A DNA stretch of 11,311 nt from Pseudomonadota bacterium (GTDB taxonomy: Bacteria > Pseudomonadota > Gammaproteobacteria > Burkholderiales > Thiobacillaceae): NCBI GenBank assembly GCA_030836725.1, contig JAUPLV010000066.1:1-11311 (forward strand), in the 5' to 3' direction. Position numbers and translations under genes: made by a program. Below, in pieces: positions 9,596 to 11,311 of this stretch; the first letter of the stretch is position 1, and every line of letters begins with the position of its first letter. The notes under the pieces are model-generated. The model saw only the letters and a program-made list of their open reading frames with translations, ran no database searches and was not told the DNA's origin.

Positions 9596-9636
9596 AAGCG
9601 GCGCACCCAGGTCGGGAAATGACGCGCCGCTTTCTT
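9596..9636 (+). terminator. Hairpin between DUF4139 gene and FKBP gene
   Basis: AAGCGGCGC (9596-9604) and GCGCCGCTT (9624-9632) pair perfectly over 9 bp with a 19-base loop. The 3' arm runs into TTTCTT, as in an intrinsic terminator. It lies about 70 bp after the DUF4139 stop and only 26 bp before the next ATG. It could therefore instead be a structured leader of the isomerase mRNA. Confidence 0.4.
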
Positions 9637-9658
9637 CGATAGCCCAGGACAAGACAGC

Positions 9659-10144
9659 ATGGTCAGCGTGACAAAAAACAAACTCGTATACATTACTTAT
9701 TCCATTCTTGATTCACGCGGCATGGTCGTCGAGCAGCACGACATTCCGGTCGGCTATGTGCAGGGCGCCAACAGCGGCATCTTGCCGGCGATCGAGTCGG
9801 CGGTGGCCGGCCACAAGGTCGGCGACCGGGTCGAAATCAGCCTGGCTCCCGAAGAGGGATACGGACTGCGCGACGAAAGCCTGGTATTTGTCGAGGAACT
9901 TGAAAATGTGCCGCCGGAATTCCGCCGGATCGGGGCGGAAGTCCTGTTCGAGAACGAGTCGGGCGAAACCAAGGTTTTTTACGTGACCTCGATCGATGGC
10001 AGCGAGCTTACACTGGACGGCAACCCGTCGCTGGCTGGACAAACCGTGACCTGCCTGATCAATGTGATGGACATCCGCGATGCGACGCCGGAGGAAATCC
10101 GCAACGGCCGGCCGCTCGACGTTCAAACCGGAATGGTTCATTAA
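9659..10144 (+). CDS. FKBP-type prolyl isomerase, SlpA/SlyD-like
   Basis: This is a 161-aa cytoplasmic peptidyl-prolyl cis-trans isomerase with probable chaperone activity. The FKBP core runs from LVYITYSILDSRG through GANSGILPAIESAVAGHKVG to the GYG turn near residue 68. An insert-in-flap (IF) region typical of SlyD/SlpA spans about 70-120. The closing LDGNPSLAGQTV segment and the IRDATPEEI end are strong SlyD/SlpA signatures. It lacks the His/Cys-rich metal-binding tail of SlyD, so it is closer to SlpA or to tail-less SlyD proteins. A purine-rich AGGAC lies upstream of the ATG at longish spacing. No partner genes adjoin it. Confidence 0.92.
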   Translation: MVSVTKNKLVYITYSILDSRGMVVEQHDIPVGYVQGANSGILPAIESAVAGHKVGDRVEISLAPEEGYGLRDESLVFVEELENVPPEFRRIGAEVLFENESGETKVFYVTSIDGSELTLDGNPSLAGQTVTCLINVMDIRDATPEEIRNGRPLDVQTGMVH

Positions 10145-10268
10145 GCCCCGTTGTTTCGCTGCTTGGAGGGGCTGCATCTCCACCCGTGCATCCAAAAATC
10201 CGAACCTATAGCGACTAAACCTATAAGCCTGGCTGCCCAGGATTCGAGATTGCGGCCAGACGATAGGC
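10145..10268. other. Non-coding stretch with short repeats
   Basis: I see no gene here. There is a direct repeat of AACCTATA (10203-10210 and 10218-10225, 15-base period), a small CCTGG/CCAGG hairpin (10228-10241), and a weak 6-bp stem AGCCCC/GGGGCT (10144-10173) without a T tract. Base composition is less GC-rich than the genes to the left. It leads into the insertion-sequence remnant. Confidence 0.4.
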
Positions 10269-10345
10269 TGACCTGGGTTTTCCGGACAGGTTGATCAAGC
10301 ATCCTGCCACTCCCGTTCCGCCTGAGCCGGCGTGCGATAGCCCAG
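10269..10345 (-). mobile_element. Remnant of IS3-like element: transposase tail and end
   Basis: Read on the minus strand, 10345 down to 10295 encodes LGYRTPAQAEREWQDA followed by a stop. LGYxTP near the end of the protein is the usual C-terminus of IS3-family OrfB transposases (DDE type). About 25 bases beyond the stop, the + strand reads TGACCTGGGTTTTCCGGACA, which looks like an IS terminal sequence beginning TGA. Everything upstream of the LGY residues is missing: the frame continues only as unrelated residues beyond 10345. The family assignment rests on one short motif. Confidence 0.5.
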
Positions 10346-10547
10346 AGGGCATAAACTGCGCGAAGCAATCCAGAATGCCAACGGAATCAACGAACTCTGG
10401 ATCGCCCCACAAGGATACTCCGATCCACTATGCGCTAAAGCACATGTGGAATCGTATGCACGGTCCTACGGACCTCGCGATGACGGAATAAATCAGCGCA
10501 TCCTTAGCTCAACTATCCCATGCGACTTGTCCCCGTCCTGCTTCTGA
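10341..10547 (+). pseudogene. Start-less coding remnant of unknown identity
   Basis: The + strand frame containing CTG 10356 is open from 10341 (after a stop at 10338-10340) to TGA 10545-10547. It has no ATG, only an internal GTG. Its translation looks like genuine protein, for example LREAIQNANGINELWIAPQG followed by YSDPLCAKAHVESYARSYGP and RDDGINQRI. Quality fades after about 10500, where it overlaps the start of the next gene. It abuts the transposase tail at about 10345, suggesting that an IS-linked deletion removed its 5' part. I do not recognise the family, and an unusual but intact small gene cannot be fully excluded. Confidence 0.35.
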
Positions 10548-11122
10548 TTGCCGTCTCCGCCGGTGCGTGGAATCATTTTTCCACGCGCTCCATCAGCCAC
10601 GGCGAGGGCGCCGTCGCGACACAGGCGCCTGTGCAGGTCGATCGCGCCCTCCCGCCTTTTTTCGTGGAGGGTTACCAGATCACGCCCGCCGCGGAATTCT
10701 CCCTGGAAGCCCGTGTGCTCTCCACGGAGAAATACCGCATCGGGCGGGAAGCCGATCTTTCGCCCATCGATCTCGCGCTCGGCTGGGGGCCGATGTCGGA
10801 TAGCGCCGTGCTGGATCGATTGCAGATCAGTCATGGCAACCGGTTCTATTTCTACCGTTGGCCGGATCAGCCGCCGATCCCGCTGTCCGACATCGTCGAG
10901 AACAGCGCGAACATGCATATGATCCCAGCCAGCGACGAAGTCAAAACGCGTCTGGACAAGGTGCGCGTGGGCCAGGTCGTTGCGCTGAGCGGTTATCTTG
11001 TGCGCGTGCAGGCGCCGGACGGCTGGCACTGGAATAGTTCCATGACCCGCAGCGATTCGGGTAACGGCGCCTGCGAACTTGTGTGGGTGGAAAACCTCAC
11101 TGTTCGCGGAGAAGAAAATTAA
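10520..11122 (+). CDS. Conserved-looking exported protein of unknown function
   Basis: This is a 200-aa protein with a hydrophobic N-terminus (about 3-17), either a signal peptide or a membrane anchor, then a short variable linker. The main body (about 46-195) is distinctive: FFVEGYQITPAAEFSLEARV, DLSPIDLALGWGPMSD (79-94), YRWPDQPPIP, SANMHMIPAS (129-138), and TRSDSGNGACELVWVE near the end. I recall similar hypothetical proteins in proteobacteria but no characterised function or named domain. There is no visible ribosome binding site before ATG 10520 (upstream CTCAACTATCCC), so the start is uncertain, although the hydrophobic N-terminus supports it. It sits beside insertion-sequence debris, so it may be acquired or merely adjacent to a rearrangement. 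Confidence 0.78.
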   Translation: MRLVPVLLLIAVSAGAWNHFSTRSISHGEGAVATQAPVQVDRALPPFFVEGYQITPAAEFSLEARVLSTEKYRIGREADLSPIDLALGWGPMSDSAVLDRLQISHGNRFYFYRWPDQPPIPLSDIVENSANMHMIPASDEVKTRLDKVRVGQVVALSGYLVRVQAPDGWHWNSSMTRSDSGNGACELVWVENLTVRGEEN

Positions 11123-11215
11123 AGAGATGGGCGGTTGGATTTGAAAAACACGGGTTCTCCGGTCTCGCCGGCGATGCGGGCAAGATTCCGAACCTGATGC
11201 CGCGAATCAAACAAA

Positions 11216-11253
11216 AAACCAAAGGGGTCAGCATCGAATGGCACTTACTTAAG
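11216..11253. repeat. GGGGTCAG-type repeat-like motif
   Basis: The stretch reads AAAGGGGTCAGCATCGAATG and continues GCACTTACTTAAGC. GGGGTCAG followed by a TCGA/ATGGCACTTA-like sequence resembles motifs I recall next to transposase genes, including REP-associated tyrosine transposases, in many proteobacteria. Only one copy is in the window and no transposase is visible, so this rests on memory. Confidence 0.3.
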
Positions 11254-11300
11254 CGCCTTTGCCCGAGAATACGCCACTTGGACCGTAAAAGCCGCAACAC

Positions 11301-11311
11301 GTAGCCCGCAT
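11301..11311. repeat. Possible start of a dispersed palindromic repeat, cut by window
   Basis: The last 11 bases, GTAGCCCGCAT, match the opening of a common beta/gammaproteobacterial intergenic palindrome (usually GTAGCCCGGAT and variants, closing with the complementary ATCCGGG). The other arm would lie beyond the window, so it cannot be confirmed here. Confidence 0.3.

Noticed and set aside
9329..9652. Minus-strand frame across the end of the DUF4139 gene and the following gap
   Set aside because: Only about 40 codons lie outside the sure gene, with no family resemblance or ribosome binding site; the rest is antisense shadow.
10144..10173. AGCCCC/GGGGCT stem after the prolyl-isomerase gene as a terminator
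   Set aside because: Only 6 bp of stem with an 18-base loop and no T tract following.
10291..10491. 66-codon + strand open frame starting ATG 10291
   Set aside because: It begins inside the IS remnant, has no ribosome binding site and unconvincing composition. The alternative frame through 10350-10500 gives a much more protein-like sequence.
11083..11304. Open frames on both strands over the last 200 bp
   Set aside because: They overlap the end of the 200-aa gene and repeat-like sequence, and show no recognisable protein features.

Overview
The window is a GC-rich stretch of a proteobacterial chromosome, most likely a betaproteobacterium; a Thiobacillus-like member of Nitrosomonadales/Hydrogenophilales is a guess from gene content and protein style. 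All recognised full-length genes lie on the + strand. Most of the window is ordinary housekeeping sequence. The less ordinary parts are the two ends: a palindrome-bearing upstream region at the left, and an accessory patch after about 10145 holding a transposase remnant, an orphan coding fragment and repeat-like sequence.

Layout. 1-218: non-coding, with an imperfect inverted repeat at the very edge, a perfect 14-bp palindrome and a possible -10 box ahead of dapA. 219-2992: a tight cluster of dapA (lysine/diaminopimelate synthesis), bamC (outer-membrane assembly lipoprotein) and a YycJ/WalJ-like metallo-beta-lactamase-fold hydrolase. 3049-4805: an RhlE-type DEAD-box RNA helicase with a TTG start, overlapped by 4 bp by a small DUF3301-like membrane-anchored protein. 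4908-7968: scpA, scpB and an RluB-type pseudouridine synthase, then, after a 10-bp gap, an orphan NarL/LuxR-type response regulator. A hairpin at 7986-8016 probably ends this unit. 8067-9524: an exported DUF4139 protein with a very strong ribosome binding site. 9659-10144: an SlpA/SlyD-like FKBP-type prolyl isomerase, preceded by a 9-bp-stem hairpin.

After 10144 the character changes. About 375 bp hold the tail of an IS3-like transposase on the minus strand (10269-10345). It abuts a start-less + strand coding fragment (from about 10341) whose amino-acid sequence looks real but which I cannot assign. A 200-aa exported or membrane-anchored protein of unknown function follows (10520-11122). The last 190 bp contain a GGGGTCAG-type motif and end in GTAGCCCGCAT, both reminiscent of dispersed proteobacterial repeats.

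How the genes work together: the left half covers cell-envelope building (dapA precursor supply, bamC assembly), and the middle covers chromosome organisation (ScpAB with SMC) and ribosome/RNA maturation (RluB, RhlE). I see no phage, CRISPR, toxin-antitoxin or defence system, and no convincing new multi-gene system. The best leads are the uncharacterised proteins and the remnant junction near 10345.
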